A stretch of DNA of 64,000 bases from Phoenix dactylifera (lineage: Eukaryota; Streptophyta; Magnoliopsida; Arecales; Arecaceae), in assembly GCF_009389715.1 (NCBI RefSeq), contig NW_024067666.1:3017001-3081000 (forward strand). The letters are read 5' to 3'. Under the pieces are notes generated by a model that saw only the letters and a program-made list of their open reading frames with translations, had not been told where the DNA came from and did not search any database. Below are positions 10,440 to 22,810 of this stretch, piece after piece (within the stretch, counting starts at the first letter, position 1; the number at the start of each line of letters is the position of its first letter). Position numbers and translations under genes: made by a program.

Positions 10440-13400
10440 CATAGGGTAAAGCTTCTCATATTGTCATAGAGGTCAGCTTGAAATAGATATAAGTGGCCAT
10501 CAAAGTTGTATTCCCTTTGCTAACCAAGTAGCTGGATTGAGGTCATGACCAGTAATAATTTGGAGCGGATAGGATCAGTAGGCATTGTAGAACTAACATT
10601 AATATATGTTGGAAAAAAACTTTCCCACAAATTTATTGTGCACTAGACAAATATATATTTTTTTTGTTGGGGACTGAAAATTATGACCTGATCCTTTCAA
10701 GTCTAGCATTTAAGTGCCACAATGCATGATTCCATCCACTTATACATAAAGAAATGCATACAGACATATGATCAACTGATCATTAACCACTGTATTAATG
10801 TGTCATTGTCGCTTACTTTGCACATATTACTTGCACTTAATTGGTAGTTAATGCCTCAAAGGACTATATAGTCACAAATGAACCGCTTTGAGACTTGGCC
10901 AATCATGCAAGCAGCTAGTATCCAAGCTATGGACCACCAATAGTACTAGATAAAACTGCACCACCTGCTGCTTGTTTGCATTTCTCATGATGCAAGCAAG
11001 TCATCCCACAACCACGAGCCAGATGTGCAGCCACCAGATCATGCTCCAAACTGACATCCTTCCACTCACATGCAACATGGTTTTAAGGTATATTGTCTCT
11101 GAAAGAAGGGCACTTGGTAGTATTTCTTTTGACTATTCACATGTCATCAGTTTTGATAATCAGAAACATCCATCTCCAAGTATATGTGAGGACTTATGTA
11201 GGCTTGTCTTAATACCGCATTGGTTATGTACTATGTAGATTTTGGATATATATACAAGGTCAATGAATTCAAATATTGTCTAGTCTTTTTAAGTGAGGTT
11301 CTGAATCATTACAAATAGTATTAGAGCAAACTAGGTCCACGGCCCATATGGACTAGGGGTCATTGCAGCATGGGCCCTTTAGGATTGACCACAAGCTAAT
11401 TATGGTGTTTGTGATTGGATTTGGACTTTTTGTCTAGCAAGAACGCTAGGACTTAAATGGGAAGAGTGTTTGAGAACCCATGGGAGCATATGTTTAGTCC
11501 CATATTGAGTTATCCGCTGGGTGGAACTTGGGTATATATATAGTATCAAGAAACCCAAATAATACCTTCCGGCTAGCCTTTTTGGATGAGGTTATGGGTC
11601 ATTATAATATGCATATCAATAGGGATGGCAGACACAAACGAGAACAATGCTAGGTAGATCACTCTACCATACAAAAGTTGTAGAGTATTGTTAGACCACA
11701 GTTGTTTCAGCTTGTAGTTGATTTCATATTGCTTAATCTAGGTGCTACCTGATGGGAAATTTTGGGGGAGACCTTCTCCAGCAAATCTCTGGAGAACAAG
11801 AATGTAGAAGACGCACTAGGAAGAATTCCTCGACCAAGAAAAAGCCCAGGCAGGTGTGGTCTAGGAGGATATCAACCATCAAATCTCTAACGAAGACAGC
11901 ATATAAGACATTTTAGGCAGAATTCCTCAACAAAAGAAAGACCAAGCAGGTGGGACGTCGGAGTAACTTTTAGATGCTTGAGTTGTTCGGAGAAATGTAC
12001 TAAATCTAAAGTTAGAACAGAGCACAACCATCAAATTTTTGTGTATAGGTTCTTTTTCCATCAATCCGGATTCTTGTTGGGAGCGATGGAAAAAATGAGC
12101 TATTTTTGGATCACTATTTGGTTCCTCTGTGATTCATTATATCCTCTTCGTTAATGTATAATTCCGTATCAGGTTTCATTCTTTTTCAATCAAAAACTGC
12201 TGATCAGAGATATTTCATAAAAAAGTGAATAAAAAATAAAACCACTGCAACTATATGCATCACTGCAATTAGACAACTATATGCTAAATTATCTCATATA
12301 AAGCATCATAAGAAAGAAAACCACACTATAAGAACCACACTATAAAAGATGAATATATACCAAAACAGGAGAAAAGAATTCCTATATACAAAATTACCTC
12401 AGATGCAAGAGCTGTTGAGGCTGTGCCACGCTTATATGGTTCAATAGACAGAAAAGTTTCTAACAAGCTAAAGGCACTTTTTGGTAAAAAGGTAAGTGTC
12501 CCTCGAAGGCGACTCTCATAAGGTTGTTGGGGTTTAAAAAGCGTTGCATGGAGCAACTTGGACTTCTTCCAATATTCATCTGGTGGAGAACCACATAGCT
12601 TAAATATCTTATGTATTTGTTCAACCTGAAAATAACAGAAAGATAATTAAACTTCATAACTTAACATAAGGTAAGTTATGAAAGAAATATTAACACAAAT
12701 TAATATGTGTGCACATATATAACGGAATGTATTCAATTGTATATAAAGGAACAAGCTGTTGGATGGTAAAAAATAGTTTTCGCAACTATCAATCGTATGT
12801 ATTCCACTGCATTGCTAGATGGCTGGTGCTACATTTTTAAGAGTCATAAATGCAAATATATTATCTAGTTTTTTTAGTACTATTCTGAATCTATTTCCTG
12901 TGGTTTATATTATGCACCTATATTCCTGAGCTGTAAATTTTGGAAACAATTCTCCTCCTATGTTTGATTTCATATAAATCTTGTTGAAGTCAGACATGCA
13001 CCCATTGCAATTGTCATCATTCAGGTACTGTACTGATCAACCCTGGCTAACTCTGCAATTGAGTGATGGTATGTTTTCTTCACTAGTTTCTCAGAATGTA
13101 TCTCATTAAGTTGATATGTTCGTAATATAGTCCATAACCCAGATCCTTAAAGAAACTACAGGATGAATTTTACACTGGAAATGCTGGGAAGATTCGACAT
13201 TTGCATGTTGAGCTGCCTTCCATTTACTACCGAGAAAAGGAAGGATCTTTTATTATCTTTTTCCCATAATATGTTGTTCTCTGGTTCCTTTTCACTTCTA
13301 GTCATTTTTTCCCTTTTTATGCTTTAGTCAATTGAATTCTGTGGTATTATTTAATTAAAAAAGAAAAGAAAAGAAAAGAAACAGAATTGTCATGGTTCTG

Positions 13401-15237
13401 TCATATCATGGCTAATCAATGGACTTGTTCTTATCCCTAAAAGTAGGAAGATAATCTGTTGCATTTTAAGAATAAAGGAAATATGCATATGATATAAATA
13501 ATATAATAGAAGATTACAGCTAAGATGATTACCTCAGTTCTCCCTTGTAAGATAGGCTTCCCAAGACACACTTCTGCAAACACACAACCAACACTCCACA
13601 GATCCACAGATGCTTCATAGTCTGTCGAACCCAGAAGAAGTTCGGGTGGGCGATACCATAGGGTCACAACACGGCTAGTAAGCGGTTGTTCTTTCCCAGA
13701 ATCACAGAAGTTTGCTAGACCAAAGTCGGCAATTTTCAGGATGCCCTCATTATTAATCAGAAGATTTGCACACTTGATGTCACGATGCATGATCCCACGT
13801 GCATGGCAATGTTCAAGTCCAGATAGTAATTGTTTCATATAGCATTTGATCTACAATACATATACACAGTAAAGTATTTTTCTGCTTAGGATCGCCTGTT
13901 CCAATTCTTCACTTTATAAATTTCACATACTTGTTGAGAATGTGGGCAAACCTGTGATTCACTAAAATTGATGTTAGGACAAGCTGACAACCCAGCAAGA
14001 TCATGCTCCATATAGTCGAAAACAAGATATATACTAGAGGACAATCGAGAAGTAATCAGTCCCTCCAATTTGACAATATTGGGGTGGTCCAGCCTGCGGA
14101 GGATCTGGATCTCGCGTGCCATAAACCTAACACTCTCGGGCTCATAAACATCAAACCGGACCTTCTTCAAGGCAACAATCTTTCCTGTGTCAAGTTCACG
14201 TGCTTTGAACACACTGCTATAGGTACCTTGTCCGATCTTCAGATGCAGTTGACATTAAATAAGATCTTATCAGCAAATAGACATGTAAAGAAGCAAAAAA
14301 CATAGAATGTGTAGATGCAATGTACAACCACTTGATGTCATCAGCAAGAAAATCATCCCAATATCGTACAACAAAACAGTTGTCGATCTCAAGAAAACAT
14401 TAGCCGAAATCAGAACATAAGAACATCTCGCGGTCTCCTAACCAGTTGTGGAGATTACCAATATATACATCACTATTTTCTGAAAAATCTTGCAAACCTT
14501 TCGGATCTTTTTGTTGATTTAAGTCTATAATGATGCATTACAATGGCAAAAACATAAATCGATATTCTCTCATAAATCACAAGCACTTTTTCCATAGCTG
14601 TTGAATATTGATGTTGAGGCCATAATAGGACAATAGACAACAGAAACATCGAAGAACCACTGAAGCAATAAATCTAGAAATGCGCAGAACTTTATCATAA
14701 ATCCATGCTGCACCTAATATAGAATTCGTTCGATGGATTGATCTTTAGGTGATATGTCGGATCCCTAATTTTCCTAAATCTTCCATGTTTGCATAAACAA
14801 TCTTGTGATTCAACATGCATTAGAGTAACAAAATTGCTTACCGTAAATTCTCCTCAAAACAACTGCTTACCATAAATTCTCCTCATTACCTTCTCCAATT
14901 TCTCAAAAGACTCAGCTTTACGGGGCACCCATCCCTGAATGGCTTCTCCAGCAACAGTAGCGAGCCAAGCAGGCCACCCGGCAGCAACCTGCTCTCCCTC
15001 GATGTACCGATGCAGATTCCCCAGCCGAAAGCTCATCGAATTGCTGGTGCTGTTGATCTTCCCTGACTCCCCGGACTCGCTGCGGTCCCCGAACTCATAG
15101 CTCCCGAGCTTCGGGCGGTTAAACAGCGATGACGACACCCCAAGAATCTCCCCTGAGGCGTCTAGATTTCCCGACACGCCGGCCGAGTCGATGACCGGTG
15201 TCACGGGGGCCGCATTCTTCGACGCCACGCAGCCCAT
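8036..15237 (-). CDS. CDK-like Ser/Thr kinase, IBS1/At1g54610 class, N-myristoylated
   Basis: Exons: 14890-15237, 13952-14236, 13533-13850, 12398-12625, 9912-10009, about 8360-9145 (model uncertain) and 8275 down to a stop at 8036-8038 or an unseen short exon. The start MGCVASKNAAPV is a classic N-myristoylation site, implying membrane attachment. The kinase domain starts at residue 117: glycine loop GQGTYSSV, catalytic VALKK (K140), PESVRFMAREI in the PSTAIRE position, HRDIKCAN (D235), DFG (D253), and TLWYRPPELLLG. All catalytic residues are kept. The C-terminal tail has SSGPLQVSASSGFAWAR and HERQIRQAVRRSWFQKG, diagnostic of Arabidopsis IBS1-like kinases. Oddity: in the phase set by exon 5 the tail exon meets TAA at 9127-9129, and the frame shifts near 8700-8725. 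A short alternative intron could avoid the first problem. A TRIM and a GTACC-rich repeat lie in introns. Confidence 0.9.
9308..9480 (+). repeat. GTACC/CGGTAC-rich dispersed repeat, copy 1
   Basis: About 173 bp crowded with GGTACC, CGGTAC and CCGGTACC words, ending GATTCGGGCCGGTAC. The same block recurs in the same orientation at 40776-40953 (closely alike, sharing CACACTAGCAC, GTGTCGGTACGGTA, GTCCGATTCGGGCC-like segments) and, more worn, at 17435-17580. It lies in the kinase intron between exons 5 and 6. I cannot place it in a known transposon class, and no coding capacity is visible. Confidence 0.75.
10411..10439. repeat. (GA)n microsatellite
   Basis: About 14 uninterrupted GA units inside a kinase-gene intron. 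A plain simple repeat with no visible further role. Confidence 0.9.
11185..11606 (+). mobile_element. TRIM retroelement with LTRs, PBS and purine tract
   Basis: LTRs at 11185-11313 (129 bp, TGTGAGGACTTATG...CATTACA) and 11467-11606 (140 bp, TGTTTGAGAACCC...) flank a 153-bp internal region. After the left LTR comes AATAGTATTAGAGC, close to the initiator-Met tRNA primer site TGGTATCAGAGC. Just before the right LTR lies a purine-rich AAATGGGAAGAG tract. There is no coding sequence. Each LTR carries a GTCCCACATCG-like word followed about 24-25 bp later by a TATATATA run. It lies in the intron between kinase exons 4 and 5. It is the best-preserved of the three TRIM copies here, though the LTRs have diverged noticeably; old. 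Confidence 0.8.
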
Positions 15238-17434
15238 CGCAATCTACGTCTCCTATGGCATCGGCGGGGGGTGGGGGGGCGCTAGCGGCGGCGGCGGCGC
15301 CGGAGGACCTATACCAGGGAACAGGGGGAATGATGAGAGAGAGAGAGAGGGGATCCAAGAGAGACCCAGGTGAGATAATGGATGGAGATGGGAACAGAGC
15401 AGAATCGGGGCGGCAGAGGATGGGGGCGGGTCACGGCATGGCTAAAGATAGGAAAGGCGGGATTTTTATCGGCCGGGTTCTTCCACCTTGTGATGATGGG
15501 GTGCGTCGCCCTGTATCGGATTTCCACCTCGGCCGCGAGATTGGCGGGAAACGGGAGGAGAAGGAAGGGTGTGATAGGTGGGATTCTTCAACGAACCCAC
15601 CCCGATATCAACGCGGGAAGTGGAAGATGGATCAAAGGCCAACATAGCCGTTGGAGGCCGGAGGCAATAATATAGCCGTTGGAAGTCTGGAGAACCAAAT
15701 CCTCTGCCATCTCATGTGCAGTGTAATGTTTGAGACGAACATGGAACGCCAAGAACTTGGAATTGGGTTTGGTTGAATTGTTTGTTCTGTTAATGGCACT
15801 GGTGGGAGGAAGAGAGGAGTCAAGAGGAGGCCCAAGGGAGCATCCTGCTTTCCAAGGACTGAGGTTGAGCTCTACTGACATTGGGGACCATAAAATATAG
15901 CTTCTGTGTGGGCCCATCTTTTGCCTATGGCTAAGAGGCAGAAATACCTGCCACAAAAGCTTATTTGTGGGGTGGTTGGGTTGGGAGTTGAGATCAAAAA
16001 CACAGATTGCTGTTGATTATTCTAGTCACTGGGTGATGGGCACCTTCTTCTTAAAGTGCATGCACCTACTTCTCATAAGCTTGTGGAGAGTGCAATATGT
16101 ATATATATATACACACACATACATACAAGTTAGATTTGGATGATAGGGTGCTCCATCTACTTTCTAATATCTTAACTAGGATAAGAAATTTATGCTACTT
16201 TCACATCTAGGCATGTTTCTGTTCATCTTCTGCACCAAAACCAACCAATTGATGGGTCATCTACTTTTAATAGTGCTGCAGGGAATCTGATTAAGACCTC
16301 CAATTTCTTGAACCAGTCTAGGTTTGTGAAGTTAGAAATTCCTGGTTAGTTTGCAAAATTGTTCCTATGAGTTTGGAAAGGGTGAGATTCTACACCAAGA
16401 GTTGAAGTAGGTACTTATGCACCTACCTGCTCTTTATGTTTAACTAATACATTCGACACAGAACACACATCATGGATGCCTCGAGTAACCCAATGTTATG
16501 GGTGTCCCATGCATGAGTCCATCAATGCCGACACTATAATATGCAAAGAAGAGAAGCTCGAGAACTTTGGCACATGCATCTCTTTATGCATCTTCTTCCT
16601 TTTTTTTTCTCTGATGTTTTTTCTTTTATTTTCTTTTAGTATTTTGATCAGGTCGTTCATCCAGTATCAAGTTATGAGCTGACTTGGATGCTTTAAAGTA
16701 AAGAAGTGGACAAGGTGGGTTGGTATCTCTTGACATTTTGCTCCCGACTGACCATGTCATGAAACAGAAAACTATGTATGGTACCATGGCTTTGTCACTC
16801 CAGAAACCAACTCTATTTACCAAGACCAATTCTCATAAAGGTATCTTTCCCATTTGAGGATTGAGTTTTCCTGTAAGAATCAAGCTTTTAAAATAGATCT
16901 TCTGCTATACCAAGTCAATTGATTCATGGATTCTTTCCATACCATGAAAGCTCAACCATGGATATGATAATTTAAACCATGGCTAGAAGTTTTTGCTCAA
17001 AAAATACAACCATGACTTGCAGTAAATTATTTTGACACCTTTTTGTTTCAACAATTGGTTAGGATATGAAGGATGCTAAATATTTCCTGCAAAAAGTTAA
17101 GATTTGGCATTCAAAGTGAAGGGTAGACTACTCTTCTTCTGTAACCTTCAGCAAAGCTCCTTGGTACCTTTTCTCTGTAGGCACAGCACTCTGCCACAAT
17201 AGTTCTTCCCTCTTTTGCTTTTGCTTTTGCTTTTGCTTTTGCCCTCAACCTCCTCTTTCAGGTAGCATATGACAGGATGCAGAGACAAGTTATGCAGGAG
17301 GACGAACACAATATGGAGACATAAGAAGAAGAGTTCTTAGCAAGTAAATGGAGGAATATGACCTTACCTTTGATTGCCATTGCACTAACCAGCTGGTCCA
17401 ACTGAATGGACACCATTCACGCCGACACAAGGCT
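15238..17434. other. Kinase gene promoter/leader and intergenic DNA
   Basis: Immediately upstream of the kinase start (15238-15560) the DNA is GC-rich, with a GA/CT run at 15335-15350, as expected for leader and promoter. Beyond that it turns AT-rich, with a TA/CA simple repeat at 16096-16128 and a (CTTTTG)5 run at 17212-17242. Long open frames on both strands around 15.2-15.9 kb are GC-driven shadows, not genes. Confidence 0.55.
17212..17242. repeat. (CTTTTG)5 hexanucleotide repeat
   Basis: Five perfect tandem copies of CTTTTG in intergenic DNA. Confidence 0.9.
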
Positions 17435-17580
17435 CGCCGTCTTAATACTGGACCCCGTACCAGTACCATCTTATTATAATATTGGTACATGGTGCTATAT
17501 TAGACGGCAAGGCGTATCAAATGTTGGTATGATGCGAAACTATGTACTGGCTAGGTAATAGTATGGTACGGTACCGATTA
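17435..17580 (+). repeat. GTACC-rich dispersed repeat, copy 2 (degraded)
   Basis: Shares the head of the family (CGCCGTCTTAATACTGGACC followed by CCGTACCAGTACC) and the tail word GGTACGGTACCGA with the copies at 9308-9480 and 40776-40953, but the middle has diverged and is partly lost. Same orientation as the other two. Intergenic. Confidence 0.6.
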
Positions 17581-18752
17581 GTATAGCAAATCTTGCACCT
17601 ATATCTTATGAAATGGAGAATAGTTTTGAACTACATTATGCTCGCACCCACTTTACCAGGTTTGAAATTCATAGTATGTGAAATGTGCCTTGCACTGCCC
17701 TCGCCTGTACCTGCCAGGCAAACTGAATCAGTGGCCCCATAAAATACTCGATCAGATGGTTAGCAATCTACGATGCATGTTATAATTTATCAGCCTGCAT
17801 GACACATTGGAGCAAACATGACACCATCAAAAAATACTTCATTGCAACTGAAATGAGTATGATCCTACGACCAACAACCACAGGTTGTTGTCATTTCCTA
17901 TTGTTATTGGCTGAAAAAACAAACCAATTTTTTGATGAAATAAAAGTTGGTAATATTTTGCAGTCATATTATCTAATCATCCAACTGCAAGCTTCATGAT
18001 ATCACAAGCTAGCACCTTCTTGTTCAAGGACAGAATCACAGCTCATGTTAAAAGTCCATCTTACCAACAAGATAAGGACTGGAATTGCATGATGTCCTCA
18101 GAGGAGGGCTTATTTTCCAAACCCTGCTCATTGGAGTAGCACTAAACAACTTTGCATATTTAATACTGAGAAGCTGGAATAAAAGAAAATCAATAGCAAA
18201 ATTTTGAAGCGTGAATCTGCAAGACAAGGAAATCAGACATGTCCAAAGAACATAAATGGGATCATTGGTCTTTAGCATAGAAACTGAGTGCTATTAAAAA
18301 AAAAATAAAGGCATTTAATAGAAGTCATGATCAGATTATGACTGAGCATATGTCTTAAATAGCAGTTCAATTAGTGGCAGTGGAGGAAAATTCTATAGAT
18401 CTCATGCTCACAAAATGTATACAAAATCTTCATCCAGATGTTATTATCATTACGTGGAGAACCCGCAAGCTGTATCACTTTAATCATCAGCATTCTGACA
18501 AGAGGATGCAAAAAAGAATGGACAAAAGAAAAGAACAACAAATGCATCAGGAGTCACCGAATCAGGACTGTAGAAAATGATAGGCTTATTGACTACAACA
18601 ATACATGACAATCATTTAATTACAGGATGCAACCATCCCTTCAAAAAATTTATCCATTTTCTCACTCTGCTGCCATTTTGGTGTTAAATTAAGGCCTTCT
18701 TTAGTCTGTCATGATTGCAGAAAGTGTTTGCACGACATTCACTCAATAACAC

Positions 18753-20531
18753 TCATCCAGGCACAGAAAGTCTAAGCAATATCATGCTCCTTTTTGAGTG
18801 GATGAACTGCAATTGGCAGTTGGACATTATTTCTAAATTCTGTTCTCTGAAGGGAAGGTTGGTTGTTAGAAGTGGTATTTTGTGCTCTTTTTTTTTTGGC
18901 ACAATGTCTTGTGCTTTTGGTTGTAGACTGCTGGTAGCAGCACCAGCATTCGCAGTGGCATGGATGCTGTTTCTAGCTTCTGGCACATCATGGTTATGTT
19001 TCCCCTCATATGTTGTAATAGCAGTTTTAGGATCTGTTGAAGACCTTTCAATGTGCTTCCACACATTGCATCCCACATTAGTGCACCTGTAATAACTCCT
19101 GCAGATTGCAATAGAACTATCAGCTATCTATGTTTCTAAAAAGATCAAATGTTTTTTTACCAAGTCAAATTAAGACACATGAAGTACATATATAAATTGG
19201 AAATGTCAGTGTATATGCTTCCGATGAATGTCTTCACGTAGTGGAACTGAAATCTACTCCTAGTACTGGCAGTTATAGCATACGAGTCAGATTGGATGTG
19301 CAACCTTGGGCAAGGATTTCCTTTGACCACTTTCTGTCCATATTTGTGCCACCTCTAACCATCATCCAAAAGATCAACTTCACTTGTTGTTTGCACAATA
19401 ATCCCTGGTTATGTTACCGTCTTGTGTGAAGTTGATTCCATCACCCTGGTGTCCATGTTCCTGCCCAATGAGAACCAGAACTTTTCAGAATACCAGGTGC
19501 AAAGTAAGCATAATACAGTTATGCAAACAACCAAACTTTCAGCAAACTAACTATACCCCAGATGGTGCACCACTCCTCCATCTGGGAGGAAGTTCTGGGT
19601 TCAAACCTTCAAACATGGTTCCCAAGTGTTTGGCTCAAGAAACACTAAAGGTGGTGCAGTGGTGCCCCTGCTACCATTCTTGAAAAGGAAAATAATAAAT
19701 AGAACACGACCTTCGTTTTGGATCTTGCATGCTGTCACCCCCTTCGTCCGTCCCTGGTTCACCATTACCAACTTCACCTTTACTAGCATCTGACAATTGC
19801 TCAGGTGTCCCATGGCTGGAATCTCGATCTCTCTTAGATGTAATCTCAGTTGATTTGCTGAAATGTGCAGTGCCAGTTTTAGGATTAGCAGGAAAATGGA
19901 AGGTCCCATCGAATTCATCGCATCTGCTTGGCGAAGTACCAACATTCCTTGCCACACCTATCTTGTGGGGGCAGCAGATGATTATGCTGGCCCTTATAAA
20001 TTATCTGTGTTACTTGGCCATCTCTTGACTGGGCAGTTTAAATTGGATATGTACATTTGTAGTAGCTTCTAGGAAATTCACCATCTTTCACCTACTTTTG
20101 CCCGTATTTGAGCCAGTTGCAGCCATCATTGGCCGGATTGCCAACGTTGAGAGATGTATGCTGAGATTTATGATCAGAATGGGAAACATCTGCAGATTTG
20201 ACAGTAGTGCTATTTGCATCTAATGACAAAGGTGGCATCTGTTGCTGTGATAATGTATTGATCAAAGAACAAGCTGGCTGTGTGAAGGAGGTTGACATTG
20301 CTGCTGAGACAGATGGATATTCTGCTTGATCTTGCATGTAAGAATGAGACTCTGCAGCCTGCCCTGTGATCTGTGCCGGGGCCTGTTGATGAGGTAAACC
20401 GAAGTATCCATGCAAATATCCCACAGACTGACATGTGAATGCAAGTTATGAACTTGTTTCCCAGGAACATCATAAGTAGAAACTTGGGCCGGGAAATGTT
20501 CTGTGTTTGAACTCAAATTTGGTCTTCCCAC
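18753..20531 (-). pseudogene. WRKY group I transcription factor pseudogene (WRKY3/4-like)
   Basis: Remnants lie in the order of AtWRKY3/4. A Q/S-rich N-terminal part (GYFGLPHQQAPAQITGQ) leads into the N-terminal WRKY domain, which here reads NDGCNWLKYGQK, then a stop, then VKDGEFPRSYYKCT, then a lost stretch of zinc-finger codons, then GQVTQIIYKGQHNH. Next comes the linker (DSSHGTPEQLSDASKGEVGNG, QDPKRR; exon ends 19711). The second domain exon 19305-19460 has TVT, a stop where Glu is expected, VQTTSEVDLLDDG, a stop where Tyr is expected, then RWHKYGQKVVKGNPCPR, split at the conserved PR intron. The last exon 18753-19098 has SYYRCTNVGCNV and YEGKHNHDVPEARN. Both WRKYGQK hearts are altered, several stops occur, and a frame change lies near 20.40 kb. 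The gene is dead. A short MAERDGGAPPPP frame near 21.34 kb could be its old first exon; this is unproven. Confidence 0.92.
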
Positions 20532-22384
20532 TTTCTCACAAAAATAAAATAGAATAAAATAAATAAAGAGACAGAGAAGATATAATAATCAGGATAATAT
20601 CCAGTTACTTCAAAAACTATGATAAGTTCCTTCAATGTAATGAGAGCCAAGAACTCCAAAGAATTTTAGCTGGAGAAACCAATCTGAGGGGTCATGTCAG
20701 CTAATTTTTCCATAAGCTCACCAATTTCCTTAGGACAAGGCTCTCAAAATGAGCACATCAAAATTTGGCTTGTCAGTAGCGGCTTACACCTTGATAATTA
20801 ATCAACTTCTCGACTCCAGAGAGGGCAAAAGTTATCTCTAATTCTTAAAATCAGTTAACACAAGCAAGTATTTGGATTTTCCAAAAGCTTTTTCAAGTTC
20901 GCATCTTTTATAACTTTCTTGTCATTTTGGAATTTACGCCATTGACACCAACATGAAAAGAAGGTTTTTTCATGGGAACTCCCCTATCCACGACCCAGCA
21001 TTCAAAATGAGGCTTAAGAAGTGATTCAAATAGTAAATGACCAATACTGATGGGTTCGTAGCTTTCGCATCCACTCCAGAACTTTCTCACGTATGAAATT
21101 AATACCAACTTCCAAGAAACTAGGCCTCCTTTCAGTGTCACCTTTCTTTAACACAGTTAGAAATCATAGGTCTGATAATCAATAAACAAGCATCTACTTA
21201 GTATATGTGAATGGACTTACTTTTTGTTTTAAAAAAAGGTTTTTTAATTGTTACTAGTAGGATCCACAGAACTAACAACCAATTCTCCTCTGCCATGGTC
21301 GTCGCCGGCGGCGGCGGAGCTCCTCCGTCACGCTCCGCCATCTATCCTTTTCGAGTGCTCATGGCGGAGGGAATAAAAAGACTCTATTTTTATTTCTTTT
21401 TCAGTTATGAGTTTGATGTCGAGGCTTCGATCGAAATTGGATTCGGTTTTGGATTTTTTGGACTTTGTGGAAATCGGAAGCCAATGGGAAGTCTACGGCG
21501 CGCAAGTTTTAGAGAGTGGGAGGGGACGGGGGTTAAATTCCCTCCCAATTAAACTCAAATGGAATTAGTGACGTTGACATGAATATTATATGGCGGAATT
21601 ATCCTTACACTGATATTTCTCAATTAATAACTTCTCTCTCGCACATGACTTTATGTGTACGTAATATCTTTTATTTTTTGCCATTTTTCGTGTTAACACG
21701 TTTCCTTATATAAAATCATAAAAGAATAGCTTGGGTTGATTGCATGGCTATATTTTTATGATTTTATATAATTCGTAGAGATTAAGTTCTAATTATGTAA
21801 GTCTATATGTTTCTGAAGTCAAAATACTAATAAAATTCGATAACTTTTCGTCTCAACAAAATCTTAAAGGTGATGATTGTGATGTGTTTTCACTTGGATC
21901 TCTCATTTGACTTTATCTTTTAAAGATTATCTGATTTGAAAAATAATTAAAAACTTAGATTAGAAAAAAGTAGAAGCATCTATGTATGCTAGATTAGTTG
22001 CCATGCTTAGCATGTAAGGTTCAACCTCATTGTTGCTAGATAATTTTACTGGAAATATATGATCGATATACCAACTTGTTATTTTGTTGGTATAATATGC
22101 TCAAAAATATATAAAAAATAAATTTTTACTACATAATATTTAATGATTTTAATTTTATATGGCAATGGGATTGGTAGAATTAAAAACATAGATATAAACT
22201 TTTTACCAATCAGGCACCAATCAATGAACATAGAGTCAAATTATGTCTTGTTTGAAGATCATAATGCATGATTACACAATGGGGTCAGGCAACTTGTAAC
22301 CATTTGTCAAAGAGCGTTTTGCAGTTGATCTACCAAATTGAGACATTGAGGCTTTAAGTTTTGTTCAGCTGGGAGCTTCCATCT
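20532..22384. other. Intergenic, upstream of the WRKY pseudogene
   Basis: Mostly AT-rich. A GC-rich island at 21290-21370 contains GGCGGCGGCGG and, on the minus strand, an ATG-led frame MAERDGGAPPPPATT that could be the old first exon or leader of the WRKY pseudogene. Nothing else is recognisable; from 21560 to 22380 I see no structure. Confidence 0.4.
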
Positions 22385-22810
22385 CCGAGTTTCTTCAATG
22401 TCAACTTCGACGGATGCATGTTAGATGGCAGCAGGAGGGGCGATGTGGGTTTCGATTAGAGGCCTAGAGTATAGGCTCCAATCAGAGACCGAGACTCCAA
22501 AGTAATTGTTGCTGGTGGATAACAGATCTTTGACATTTTCTGTTCTTCGGGCGGAGATGAGGGCAGCTTAGGCTGATCTGTATCAAGCCCGGCGTATTCT
22601 ACGGGTTAGCGCAGTTCTGCTCGAGGATGACTCAACTACGGTGATCGGCTAGATCCAAGAGGCACCGGCGATATGGGTGGCTGCCACCCGTTGCTCCGTA
22701 ATATTCGAGTCATGGTAGGTAGAGACGTAGCTCCAAGACTTGTTATTTGACTTCCTTGAATGTATTCATACTAGAAGTGTATGAGTCATCCGTTCTAACA
22801 AAAAAAAAAA
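22385..22810 (+). mobile_element. LINE 3' fragment (RNase H-like tail with poly-A)
   Basis: Broken frames recall the RNase H-like region at the end of plant LINE ORF2: FNVNFDGCMLDGSRRG (with the NFDG motif), and further on DDSTTVIG then IQEAPAIWVAAT. The fragment ends in TTCTAACA followed by about ten A residues (22801-22810), the usual LINE 3' end. Stops interrupt the frame and the 5' part is missing, so this is a truncated dead copy. The lack of any target duplication I can see limits dating. Confidence 0.65.

Noticed and set aside
15198-15675. Plus-strand open frames of 97-149 codons opposite the kinase start
   Set aside because: Antisense to the kinase first exon and GC-rich leader; Gly/Arg-rich composition follows from GC bias.
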